Source: Lewinellaceae bacterium (GTDB lineage Bacteria; Bacteroidota; Bacteroidia; Chitinophagales; Saprospiraceae). From it: a stretch of 64,000 bases of DNA. The notes under the pieces were generated by a model. The model saw only the letters and a list, made by a program, of their open reading frames with translations, had not been told where the DNA came from and searched no databases. The translations under genes and the position numbers were made by a program. This document shows, in pieces, positions 34,315-41,985 of the stretch. Every line of letters begins with the position of its first letter. Within the stretch, counting starts at the first letter, position 1. The DNA is taken from assembly GCA_016712415.1 (NCBI GenBank), contig JADJRC010000016.1:124001-188000 (forward strand). The letters are read 5' to 3'.

Positions 34315-35646
34315 ATGATGGAGTTTATCCCACAACCCCATGATGTTGTCGTAGCGCTCGACATCGGTACGACGAAAGTATGCTGCCTGGCAGGCCGCAA
34401 GGACACACATGGTAAATTGGAAGTCATCGGTGTAGGCAAAGTTGAAAGCGTCGGCGTTTTGCGCGGCGTGGTCAGCAACATCGAAAAGACGGTCGGCGCT
34501 ATTCGTGAAGCCGTCGAGATATGCGAGCGCAACGCCCGCATGAAATTCCGCACCGTGCATGTCGGCATCGCCGGCCAGCACATCAAAAGTTTGCAGCATC
34601 GGGGCATCCTGACGCGGGAGAGCGATCACATCGAGATCAATCGCCGCGACGTGGACCGGATCGTAAACGACATGTTCAAACTCGTACTCCCTCCGGGCGA
34701 CAAGATCATCCATGTTTTTCCGCAGGAATTTACGGTGGATTCCGAACAGGGCATTATCGACCCGATCGGCATGTGCGGGGTGCGGCTGGAAGCCAACTTC
34801 CACATCATCACCGGGCAGATCACTGCGATCAACAACATCTACCGTTGCATTGAAAAAGCGGGATTGAAGGTGGCTGATCTCACGCTCGAACCCATCGCAA
34901 GCGCCGAATCGACGCTCTCCGAAGAGGAAAAGCAGGCCGGCGTAGCGTTGGTCGACATCGGCGGCGGCACCACAGATATCACCATTTTCCACGAAGGCAT
35001 CATCCGGCACACCGCCGTCATTCCTTTCGGCGGCAATGTGATCACAGCCGACATCAAGGAAGGCTGTACGGTCATGCAACCGCAGGCTGAAAAACTCAAG
35101 GTGAAGTTCGGCTCTGCGCTCGCAACGGAAGTTTTTGACAATCGAATCATAACTATTCCGGGCCTCAAAGGGCGCGAACACAAGGAGATCAGCGAGAAAA
35201 ACCTCGCCCGTATCATCCAGGCGCGCATGGAAGAGGTGCTCGACTACGTACTCTGGGAAATACGCCGCAGCGGCTACGAGCGCAAACTGATCGGCGGTAT
35301 CGTACTGACCGGCGGCGGCTCGCTGATGGGGCATTCCCACAAGCTGACCGAATTCCACACCGGAATGTCGTGTCGCATCGGGGTACCCGTCGAACACCTG
35401 GCCCACGGCTACCACGAATCGGTCAACAGCCCGATCTACAGCACGGCCATCGGTCTGCTGCTGCGCGGACTGCAGGAAGTGGAATCAGCCGGCGCCGGAA
35501 ATACCGCAGAAGCCATTTCAGACGGCAACCGCGAGCCCTCCAATGTTTCGGAAGAAAAAGAAGCCTCCTGGCTCGACAGCGTCTTCCGCAAAACAAAAGA
35601 ATGGTTCGAAGCCGAACCCGATATGGACTTCGACCGGAAAAAATAA
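34315..35646 (+). CDS. ftsA: Cell division protein FtsA
   Basis: A 443-aa actin-like ATPase that ties FtsZ filaments to the membrane and recruits the divisome. Phosphate-1 loop ALDIGTTKVCCLAG (residues 14-27), the 1C domain region (VHVGIAGQHIKSLQHRG), phosphate-2 VALVDIGGGTTDITIFH (about 210-226), and adenosine-binding IGGIVLTGGGSLMG (about 327). The C-terminus ends in a likely membrane-binding amphipathic helix (WLDSVFRKTKEWFEAE). MM at the start: either ATG of 34315 or 34318. 30 bp before ftsZ. Confidence 0.95.
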   Translation: MMEFIPQPHDVVVALDIGTTKVCCLAGRKDTHGKLEVIGVGKVESVGVLRGVVSNIEKTVGAIREAVEICERNARMKFRTVHVGIAGQHIKSLQHRGILTRESDHIEINRRDVDRIVNDMFKLVLPPGDKIIHVFPQEFTVDSEQGIIDPIGMCGVRLEANFHIITGQITAINNIYRCIEKAGLKVADLTLEPIASAESTLSEEEKQAGVALVDIGGGTTDITIFHEGIIRHTAVIPFGGNVITADIKEGCTVMQPQAEKLKVKFGSALATEVFDNRIITIPGLKGREHKEISEKNLARIIQARMEEVLDYVLWEIRRSGYERKLIGGIVLTGGGSLMGHSHKLTEFHTGMSCRIGVPVEHLAHGYHESVNSPIYSTAIGLLLRGLQEVESAGAGNTAEAISDGNREPSNVSEEKEASWLDSVFRKTKEWFEAEPDMDFDRKK

Positions 35647-35676
35647 CATTCGATAACGCTCTAAAATTTAAATATC

Positions 35677-37161
35677 ATGCTTTTTGATCTTCCGAAGGAT
35701 GAACCTTCCATCATAAAGATAATAGGCGTCGGCGGTGGCGGTTCCAATGCCGTGACCCATATGTTCAAACAAGGTATCGTTGGTGTTGACTACGCCATTT
35801 GCAATACAGACGCGCAGGCCATGCAACTCAGCCCTGTGCCCAACAAAATCTCGCTTGGCCAGATGCTGACCGAAGGCCGCGGCGCAGGCAGCAAGCCCAG
35901 TGTGGGCAAGCAGGCCTGCATCGAAAGCCTCGACGACATCAAGCGTTTCCTCGAAGACGGCACCAAAATGGCCTTTATCACTGCCGGAATGGGTGGCGGC
36001 ACCGGTACCGGTGCGGCGCCTATCATCGCCAAAACAGCCCAGGAACTGGGTATCCTCACGGTGGGTATCGTCACGCTGCCTTTCCTGTTTGAGGGCCGCA
36101 TCCGTGTCAGCAACGGCATGGAAGGGCTTGAAGACCTGCGTAAAAATGTAGATTGCCTGGTGGTGATCAGCAATGATAAACTGCGCCAGATCCACGGCAA
36201 CCTCTCCATCTCCCAAGCCTTCTCGCAGGCAGACAACATCCTTTGCACAGCCGCGAAAGGTATTGCGGAGATTATCACCGTGCCCGGTTATGTGAACGTC
36301 GATTTTGAAGACGTGAACACAGTAATGCGCGGCTCGGGTGTAGCCATCATGGGCACAGCAGCCGTGGAAGGTGAAAACCGCGCGCGTCGTGCGGTGGATG
36401 AGGCGCTTAACTCACCGCTGCTCGAAGAAAACAACATCCGCGGTGCGAAGAATATCCTCGTCAACATCACTTCCGGTGTAAAAGAGGCGACCATGGATGA
36501 AATTTTCGAGATCACGGAATTTATCCAGGAAGAAGCCGGCAATGAGACCAACCTGATCTGGGGTAACTGCTTCGACGAACGCCTGGGTGAAAAACTTGCC
36601 GTGACGATTATTGCCACAGGCTTCGAGGCCGGCGAACGGCGTTTTTCCAGCCAGGGCGCTCAACACCAGGGCAGTTCATCCGAACGCCAGGTGGTACACC
36701 TCGACGAGGACGAAAAAAAGCCCCGGCCTTCTCTCTTTACGATCACCTCTGAGGAGGAGTATAGCCCGGTAGATGAGAAGGCAGCCAGCAAACTTGAATT
36801 CGAGTTTGATGATATCCGGGAAACGGTTGACAAAATCCGCCGCACCCAGGGGGCAGGCAACGATCCTTTTGTAGGTCGGGATGAAGCGGATATCAGTCCG
36901 GAAGAACGCCGCCGCCGCATCGAAGAGGCGCAGCGCCGCCGGGAAGAGGTCCGCAACCGGCCCATCAACGTGGTGAAACTGAATTCACCGCAAACGATCA
37001 TCGAACTGGAAAGTCAGCCGGCCTACCTGCGCAAAAACATCAACCTTGACGATGTTCCCGACGCGGAGCAGCCCGGTATGTCGAACTGGACGATCTCACT
37101 TGAAGAAGAAGGGGAGATCAAAATGGGAGGCAATTCGTTCCTCCACGACAATGTGGATTAA
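35677..37161 (+). CDS. ftsZ: Cell division GTPase FtsZ
   Basis: A 494-aa tubulin homologue forming the division ring. GTP-binding IIGVGGGGSNAVTHM (residues 14-28), tubulin signature GMGGGTGTGAAPIIA (about 107-121), the synergy-loop region DVNTVMRGSGVAIMG, and a long charged linker (about 330-450). The C-terminus ends QPAYLRKNINLDD...FLHDNVD, the Bacteroidota-type tail thought to bind FtsA. Longer than Escherichia coli FtsZ because of the linker, as usual in this phylum. The TAA stop overlaps the first base of a heptamer array; a strong terminator follows about 100 bp later. Confidence 0.97.
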   Translation: MLFDLPKDEPSIIKIIGVGGGGSNAVTHMFKQGIVGVDYAICNTDAQAMQLSPVPNKISLGQMLTEGRGAGSKPSVGKQACIESLDDIKRFLEDGTKMAFITAGMGGGTGTGAAPIIAKTAQELGILTVGIVTLPFLFEGRIRVSNGMEGLEDLRKNVDCLVVISNDKLRQIHGNLSISQAFSQADNILCTAAKGIAEIITVPGYVNVDFEDVNTVMRGSGVAIMGTAAVEGENRARRAVDEALNSPLLEENNIRGAKNILVNITSGVKEATMDEIFEITEFIQEEAGNETNLIWGNCFDERLGEKLAVTIIATGFEAGERRFSSQGAQHQGSSSERQVVHLDEDEKKPRPSLFTITSEEEYSPVDEKAASKLEFEFDDIRETVDKIRRTQGAGNDPFVGRDEADISPEERRRRIEEAQRRREEVRNRPINVVKLNSPQTIIELESQPAYLRKNINLDDVPDAEQPGMSNWTISLEEEGEIKMGGNSFLHDNVD

Positions 37162-37215
37162 ATGGTGAATGGTGAATGATGATGATGAATGATGAATGAT
37201 GAATGATGAATGATG
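37161..37215. repeat. Heptanucleotide array after ftsZ, unit AATGATG (8 units)
   Basis: Two AATGGTG and five AATGATG units plus one 6-nt unit, starting in the ftsZ stop codon. Same family as 25536-25619. Confidence 0.82.
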
Positions 37216-37265
37216 CCGCGTTGGGTTTTCATCATTTTTTCGAATAATTTATTTCTGCTAAGTTG

Positions 37266-37304
37266 TAGCGGCCTCGGAGGGTGGGACTCCGGGCCGCTTT
37301 TTTG
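37266..37304 (+). terminator. Rho-independent terminator of the dcw cluster
   Basis: AGCGGCC.CGGAG pairs with CTCCGGGCCGCT across a short loop, followed by TTTTTTG. Strong stem, about 105 bp after the ftsZ stop. Confidence 0.85.
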
Positions 37305-37345
37305 TTTGTGTCTCTGACTTTCATATCCGGGCAATGGTTGTACCC

Positions 37346-37388
37346 CGGACTTCCAAGTCCGGGCGGACGCAGCGGACTTGGAAGTCCG
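37346..37388. repeat. Perfect 16-bp inverted repeat, CGGACTTCCAAGTCCG
   Basis: CGGACTTCCAAGTCCG (37346-37361) and CGGACTTGGAAGTCCG (37373-37388) are exact reverse complements around an 11-bp loop (GGCGGACGCAG); each arm is also nearly self-palindromic. Related to the palindromes at 355 and 6785. Confidence 0.7.
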
Positions 37389-37398
37389 TCGTACATAG

Positions 37399-37506
37399 GT
37401 GAACAGCCTCTTCATCATTTACACTCGCAAAGACGCGCAGCACCCCGAAAAACTGCGTGGCCAGTTGCGCCCGCTTGAATATACCGGCACAATGCACTTT
37501 GGGTGA
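37399..37506 (+). pseudogene. Fragment resembling the start of a TIR-like domain
   Basis: Starting at GTG 37399 a 35-codon frame reads NSLFIIYTRKDAQHPEKLRG... with PLEYTG and then a stop at 37504. The pattern F(I/S)YxRKD...LRxxLRPLExTG is how many bacterial TIR domains begin; they continue with a VW.D segment that is missing here. Probably a truncated remnant. Alternative: chance similarity of a short frame. Confidence 0.4.
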
Positions 37507-37762
37507 CGTAAAACTATTGTTTATAAATATGCCAATAGTCAAATTAAAAAAGTGATTATATTGTTATTTGTAAAATGTTAATTTGATATTTATATTTTTG
37601 GAAAAATGCAAATTAATTTGTATGTTTAGCCATGTTTGCCACAATGATTGCGGATTATGCCCTCGACATTATTAGACATTCGCGAAAACATCGCTGTATG
37701 TCGTGTGGTAAATTCGTACCGAACGGCGTTGGGAAATATATTTTAACTAAACCATACCAGTT
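37507..37762 (+). other. AT-rich intergenic DNA with a possible promoter
   Basis: The rest of the 600-bp gap after ftsZ. TATTTTTG at 37593-37600 fits TAnnTTTG, with TTTG at 37567-37570 22 nt upstream, and could drive the gene at 37763. A 44-codon frame at 37632-37766 (MFATMIADYALDIIRHS...) overlaps the next start by ATGA; it may be a small coupled gene, but I see no family. Confidence 0.35.
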
Positions 37763-38200
37763 ATGAGACACATTGCCTTGCGTTACGGCCTGTGGATGTT
37801 CCTCGGATTTACCGGGTTCTTTCTGGCCATGCATTTGTTGCACCTCAGCGAAAACTACTACCTGCGTGTTTTTAACGGAGTGATACATGTCGGCTTTTTG
37901 TGGTTTGCCTTGCGTGCCTGGATACGCGAGCACCCCGATCCGACGGATGATTATGCTTCCGGTGTGGTAATGGGCATGTTCACTTCTTTGGTTGGGGTGG
38001 TTCCATTCACCGTTTTCATGGTGTTGTTCCTGGCCTATAATCCTGCTTTTCTGGCGAGTATACAAAACGGATCGCCTATTGGCCAGTATTTTACCCCTGT
38101 TACGGCCAGCCTCTTTATTTTGGTGGAAGGCATTGCGATGAGTATTATCCTGTCGTATCTGCTGGTAAGGATACTTGAGATTGTGCGGGAGCGGGCGTAA
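37763..38200 (+). CDS. Membrane protein, hypothetical (DUF4199-like architecture)
   Basis: A 145-aa protein with four hydrophobic helices at about residues 8-26, 34-51, 72-92 and 110-135. It begins MRHIALRYGLWMFLGFTGFF and has YASGVVMGMFTSLVGVVPF, where the relatives have the Tyr/Phe-Ser-G-x2-G segment (the DUF4199 protein at 4021 has DGALSFGTAF there). It is probably a distant member of the same group; function unknown. Convergent with the Pit transporter; a long inverted repeat separates them. Confidence 0.65.
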   Translation: MRHIALRYGLWMFLGFTGFFLAMHLLHLSENYYLRVFNGVIHVGFLWFALRAWIREHPDPTDDYASGVVMGMFTSLVGVVPFTVFMVLFLAYNPAFLASIQNGSPIGQYFTPVTASLFILVEGIAMSIILSYLLVRILEIVRERA

Positions 38201-38266
38201 TAAGAGTTTTTTGGGGCTTGTGGGGCCCTGTTGCAAACCTACTTCGGGCAACGTATCCGCGTTCCC

Positions 38267-38356
38267 TTGTCATGTTTGTAAACACCCGTCCGGATCAAGT
38301 TCGGGTAACGTCGCTACTACCCCTTGCAGAGCGGACGGTTGTTTACAACATGACAA
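38267..38356. repeat. Long inverted repeat (about 25-bp arms) between convergent genes
   Basis: Arm 1 at 38267-38292 begins TTGTCATGTTTGTAAACA; arm 2 at 38332-38356 is its reverse complement with one missing base and one mismatch. The 39-bp loop contains TTCGGGTAACGT, and a direct repeat of the same motif (TTCGGGCAACGT) precedes arm 1. It could be a bidirectional transcription stop or a small MITE-like element. No T-run is obvious. The rest of this 250-bp gap shows nothing else. Confidence 0.6.
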
Positions 38357-38452
38357 ACTCAGGGTGACTTAGGTAAACTCACGTTGACTTGTGGCAAATC
38401 CACCACTTCCGCAACCCGCAACCCACAACCCGCCAACCTCAGTAACCCTTTC

Positions 38453-39835
38453 TCAAAGCACCATTCTAAGGAAAAAGAACAATATCGCAGCCAGGACAAA
38501 GGTCACCGGCAGGGTGAGCACCCAGGCAATGGCGATATTTTTGATCGTTTTTTTCTGAAGGTTTTTGATACCGCCGGCTGCAACCATCGTGCCCGCGATA
38601 CCTGAAGAAAGCACGTGCGTGGTGCTAACCGGCAGACCAAATGCGGTGCTGACGCCAATGGTGGCCGCTGCGCAAATTTCGGCGCTGGCGCCTTGTGCAT
38701 AGGTCAGGTGGCTTTTCCCTATTTTTTCACCGATGGTCACCACGATGCGTTTCCAGCCAATCATGGTGCCGATGCCGAGGCAAAGCGCAATGAGAATGAT
38801 CGCCCACAGTGGCGCAAATTCATAGGCGCTCTTGAGTGTTTTCAGTTCATGCCGGATGGTGCCTTCCACCTGTGACGGGATGGCTTTGGTTTTCAGATCT
38901 GCTTCGAGGCTCTTGTTCAGGCTTTGAATGGATTTGCGCAACGCGAACACCTGTTCTTTATTCTTCATATCGACGTTGTCCATTTCAGCGGCGACCTTTC
39001 CGGCGACAGCTGCCAAACCGCGGGTGTGTTCGGCATCAACGCCGGTTGCTGCAGTATTAAGTTGGTATTCGACATTGCGAACAGAGGCTTTGAACTTATC
39101 CAGGGGCACTTCGTGGTTGAAGGCATACTGCAAGGGCATGAAAGCAATCAATACGACAAGCAACAGGCCTACGCCTTTTTGTCCGTCGTTGGACCCGTGA
39201 AAAAAACTGACCAAGGTACACGTCGTGACGAGGATGGCGCGTATCCACATCGGCGGTGTTTTTTTCTTGTCGGGCTCTTTGAATATAACCTTGTTCTTAA
39301 TGGTTGTTCTCAGCAGGTACATGAGCATTATAGCCAGGCTGAAACCAAATGCCGGTGAAAGCAACAGCGAAAGCCCGATATCTGCCGCTTTGCCCCAGTT
39401 GGGCCCCGAGCCGTTGTGGATGCTGTAAAAAGCAAACCCTGCCCCGAGCAAGGACCCAATCAGGGTGTGGGAACTGGAACAAGGGATGCCCAGGTACCAG
39501 GTGCCGAGATTCCAGACGATGGCCGAGAGGAGAATGGCCAGCACAAGAGCGCTGTTTTCGCCGATGGGTTGCAGGATCAGGTCGTTGAGGGGAATGAGTT
39601 TAATGATACCCATGGCAACGGCAATGCCGCCCACGTACACGCCCAGAAAATTCCAGATACCCGACCAAATGACTGCGTTCATCGGCTTGAGCGTTTTGGT
39701 ATAAATCACCGTCGCTACTGCATTGGCGGTGTCATGAAAGCCATTGATCGCCTCAAAAAAACAAACGGCGATAAGGCATATTACCAAAAGCAGGGCAGTG
39801 GAGGTGGACAGGTCAGCAATGAAGGCCAGCGCCAT
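38453..39835 (-). CDS. Inorganic phosphate transporter, Pit family
   Basis: A 460-aa low-affinity phosphate/metal-phosphate symporter (PHO-4 family). The two signature repeats are visible: GFHDTANAVATVIYTKTL near residue 32, and the C-terminal VSTAFGLPVSTTHVLSSGIAGTM near 400. HGSNDGQKG in the middle is the second GxND motif. About ten to twelve membrane segments with a soluble, coiled-coil-like loop around 245-325 (DMKNKEQVFALRKSIQSLNK), longer than in E. coli PitA and common in Bacteroidota. A minus-strand -7 motif lies at 39894-39901. No PhoU-like partner is adjacent. Confidence 0.92.
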   Translation of the reverse strand: MALAFIADLSTSTALLLVICLIAVCFFEAINGFHDTANAVATVIYTKTLKPMNAVIWSGIWNFLGVYVGGIAVAMGIIKLIPLNDLILQPIGENSALVLAILLSAIVWNLGTWYLGIPCSSSHTLIGSLLGAGFAFYSIHNGSGPNWGKAADIGLSLLLSPAFGFSLAIMLMYLLRTTIKNKVIFKEPDKKKTPPMWIRAILVTTCTLVSFFHGSNDGQKGVGLLLVVLIAFMPLQYAFNHEVPLDKFKASVRNVEYQLNTAATGVDAEHTRGLAAVAGKVAAEMDNVDMKNKEQVFALRKSIQSLNKSLEADLKTKAIPSQVEGTIRHELKTLKSAYEFAPLWAIILIALCLGIGTMIGWKRIVVTIGEKIGKSHLTYAQGASAEICAAATIGVSTAFGLPVSTTHVLSSGIAGTMVAAGGIKNLQKKTIKNIAIAWVLTLPVTFVLAAILFFFLRMVL

Positions 39836-39893
39836 ATAAGAATGTTGTTTTGTGCAAATTTTCAGAACTGACGCCTAACCGTCAAATTCGCCG

Positions 39894-39901
39894 CAAAAGT
39901 A
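39894..39901 (-). promoter_or_regulatory. -7 motif for the Pit transporter
   Basis: TACTTTTG on the minus strand fits TAnnTTTG, about 58 nt before the ATG at 39835. Confidence 0.45.
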
Positions 39902-39954
39902 AGATGCTGGTTACGGGCGTTCTAGAGTGTAGATTAAGTTATTGTTAAGTTTTT

Positions 39955-41877
39955 TCAGCCCTCCTGTTCCATAATGGGTAGCAGTACCTCTACATGGGTT
40001 CCGCTGCGCTCTTTTTGTGTCAGGTCACCAAGGTCGGAAATCCGGATAAAGTCACCGCCTTCGTGCTTTTGCAGTTGGTGCAGCAGCGACAGGCGTTCCC
40101 TCGTAATCTCCATGCCGCGCGAGCGGTGCGACTGGAATGCTGCGCCTTCGGTCAGTTTTTGCTTGCCCTTATTGTAGCCCACACCGTCGTCTTCAATGAT
40201 GCAGCGCAGGACCTGTCCGTCTTCGGAAAGCATAAACTCTATACGCAGGTTGCCTTCCTGTCGCGGACGGATACCGTGTTCGATCGCGTTTTCCACAAAC
40301 GGCTGAAGGATCATGGTCGGTACCAGCAGATCGGTCATGTCGGGTCCCGAAGGGGAAATGATCTGGTAGTGCAGTTTATCCCTGAAGCGCAGCTTGCGGT
40401 TGATATCGAGGTACCGCTCGAGAAATTCGATTTCCTGTTCCAGGGATACAACCTCGAGGTCGGAATATTCGAGGGTATGCCGCATCATCTTGGCAAATTT
40501 GGCCAGGTACGATTCCGCTTCATTATTGCGCCCGGAGGTGATCAATCCCTGAATGGCATTCAGCGCATTAAACATAAAGTGCGGGTTCATCTGTGCGCGC
40601 AAGGCCTTGAGCTGCAGGCTCGCTACCCGCAGCCGCGCCATCTGTGCCTCCTGGCGGTTGCGCTCCAACTGGTGCCGCGCTTCGATCTCCTCCCGTTCCC
40701 GGTCGCGCAACTGGTGGTAGTGTTTGGCGACCAGTTCAGAGGTCTGCCGCTGCCATTCGTAAGCCTGCTCGAAGTTTTTGCGCTCTTCGTGCAGCGCTGC
40801 GAGGTTTTGGGCTACCTGGCTCAAGTGATAAAGATCATGTCCGTTCTGTCCGGTCTCCCACGATCTCTCCAGATGGAACCGGGCTTTGACGGGGTCATTC
40901 AACTGGGAGAACAGCCCTGCGCGCCAGCTTTCTATCTTCGACAGGTTGGTAAAATCAGCCGGTTTGGACGGGTTTTCATACTCTGCCGCCGCTTTGTCGA
41001 ACAGGGCGAGGGCGCGCGCGGTATTATCGGCCCAAAGCGCCAGAATACCCAGATTACCCAACGCATGTGTTTTTGCCTCGGATTCACCTTCGCTGACGAC
41101 TTCCATTGCTTTTTCAAAGCTGGCCTGTGCCTGGGTGACGTCCTGCTGGGCCATTGCCGCCCGCCCGGCATTCAGGTAATGCCAGGAAAGCCGGGGGCGC
41201 AGCCCGTGCCGTTCTACAATGGGCAGTACGCAGCGGTATGCTTCCAGGCTTTTTGCCTTTTCACCGAGCCGCTCGTACAGATCGCCCAGGCCGCTGAAGA
41301 TAAGCGTCTGGATGTAATAATCTTTCAATCCAGCGGTCTCTTCATCCAGCGCGAGCATGTCTTTCTCTGCCTCCATCAGGCAGTCCAGCGCCTGGCGGTG
41401 GTTGCCCAGGTGCAGGTGCAAAAAACCTTCGCGGCACGAGAGGTGCGCGAGCAGGATGGGTGAAATCGCATCACTGAGGTACCGCCGGGCACGGTCGAGA
41501 CTTTTTTCGGCAGCGCGCCAGTCGCGGCGGTTGAGGTGAATGGCGGCCTGGTCGGCCCACATCTCCACCAGCGCCGGCGCATTGGCCAGACTTTCGAGGA
41601 TGGAAATGGCTTGTTTGGTGTATTCCAGGGCTTTATCGTAGTGGTGCCATTGGTTGTGGAGAAACGCGGCGTGCGTGGCATATGCCAGGCGGACATCGAA
41701 AGGGGTCTGCCTGGTGACCATGCCGGCCAGTTCATCGAGCAGTTTTTTGGCGCGCTCAAAATCGGTAAATGCCCAGCGCGACAATTGTTCGCATCGCCTG
41801 CGAAGTTCGACGACATCTTCATTACTCTTGCCATTTGCGTTTGATCTGGCCGACGTTTCTGATTTGCCTTTGTTCAC
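39955..41877 (-). CDS. TPR-containing sensor histidine kinase (LytS/YehU type)
   Basis: A 640-aa protein. Residues about 30-390 are tetratricopeptide repeats (helical pairs with AL..Y..A patterns such as ALEYTKQAISILESLANA). A short coiled coil at about 395-425 leads to the His_kinase domain with the phospho-accepting histidine in QMNPHFMFNALNAIQGLI (about 435-452), then YLAKFAKMMRHTLEYSDLEVVSL and the HATPase (MILQPFVENAIEHGIRP, DDGVGYN, SRGMEITRERL). No membrane helix and no signal peptide, so it is cytoplasmic. The usual LytTR response regulator is not adjacent: the neighbours are the Pit transporter (same strand) and an O/P-type porin (divergent). Confidence 0.9.
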   Translation of the reverse strand: MNKGKSETSARSNANGKSNEDVVELRRRCEQLSRWAFTDFERAKKLLDELAGMVTRQTPFDVRLAYATHAAFLHNQWHHYDKALEYTKQAISILESLANAPALVEMWADQAAIHLNRRDWRAAEKSLDRARRYLSDAISPILLAHLSCREGFLHLHLGNHRQALDCLMEAEKDMLALDEETAGLKDYYIQTLIFSGLGDLYERLGEKAKSLEAYRCVLPIVERHGLRPRLSWHYLNAGRAAMAQQDVTQAQASFEKAMEVVSEGESEAKTHALGNLGILALWADNTARALALFDKAAAEYENPSKPADFTNLSKIESWRAGLFSQLNDPVKARFHLERSWETGQNGHDLYHLSQVAQNLAALHEERKNFEQAYEWQRQTSELVAKHYHQLRDREREEIEARHQLERNRQEAQMARLRVASLQLKALRAQMNPHFMFNALNAIQGLITSGRNNEAESYLAKFAKMMRHTLEYSDLEVVSLEQEIEFLERYLDINRKLRFRDKLHYQIISPSGPDMTDLLVPTMILQPFVENAIEHGIRPRQEGNLRIEFMLSEDGQVLRCIIEDDGVGYNKGKQKLTEGAAFQSHRSRGMEITRERLSLLHQLQKHEGGDFIRISDLGDLTQKERSGTHVEVLLPIMEQEG

Positions 41878-41900
41878 GGGTTTCCAGTTTTTTTCTATCG

Positions 41901-41908
41901 CAAAGGTA
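41901..41908 (-). promoter_or_regulatory. -7 motif for the TPR histidine kinase
   Basis: TACCTTTG on the minus strand, 23 nt before the start codon at 41877, fits TAnnTTTG. Confidence 0.5.
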
Positions 41909-41985
41909 GCGCAAGGGTTTTTGAAAACTTGTTTTGATTTTTTTTAGGTAAAATGCAGAGATTTACCGCTGAAACAACCTAACCT

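Noticed and set aside
37632..37766. 44-codon frame overlapping the next start by ATGA
   Set aside because: Plausible as a coupled small gene, but no family and weak composition; kept only as a remark in the intergenic entry.
39994..41463. 489-aa frame antisense to the histidine kinase
   Set aside because: Shadow frame in GC-rich coding DNA; the opposite strand has a complete kinase with motifs.
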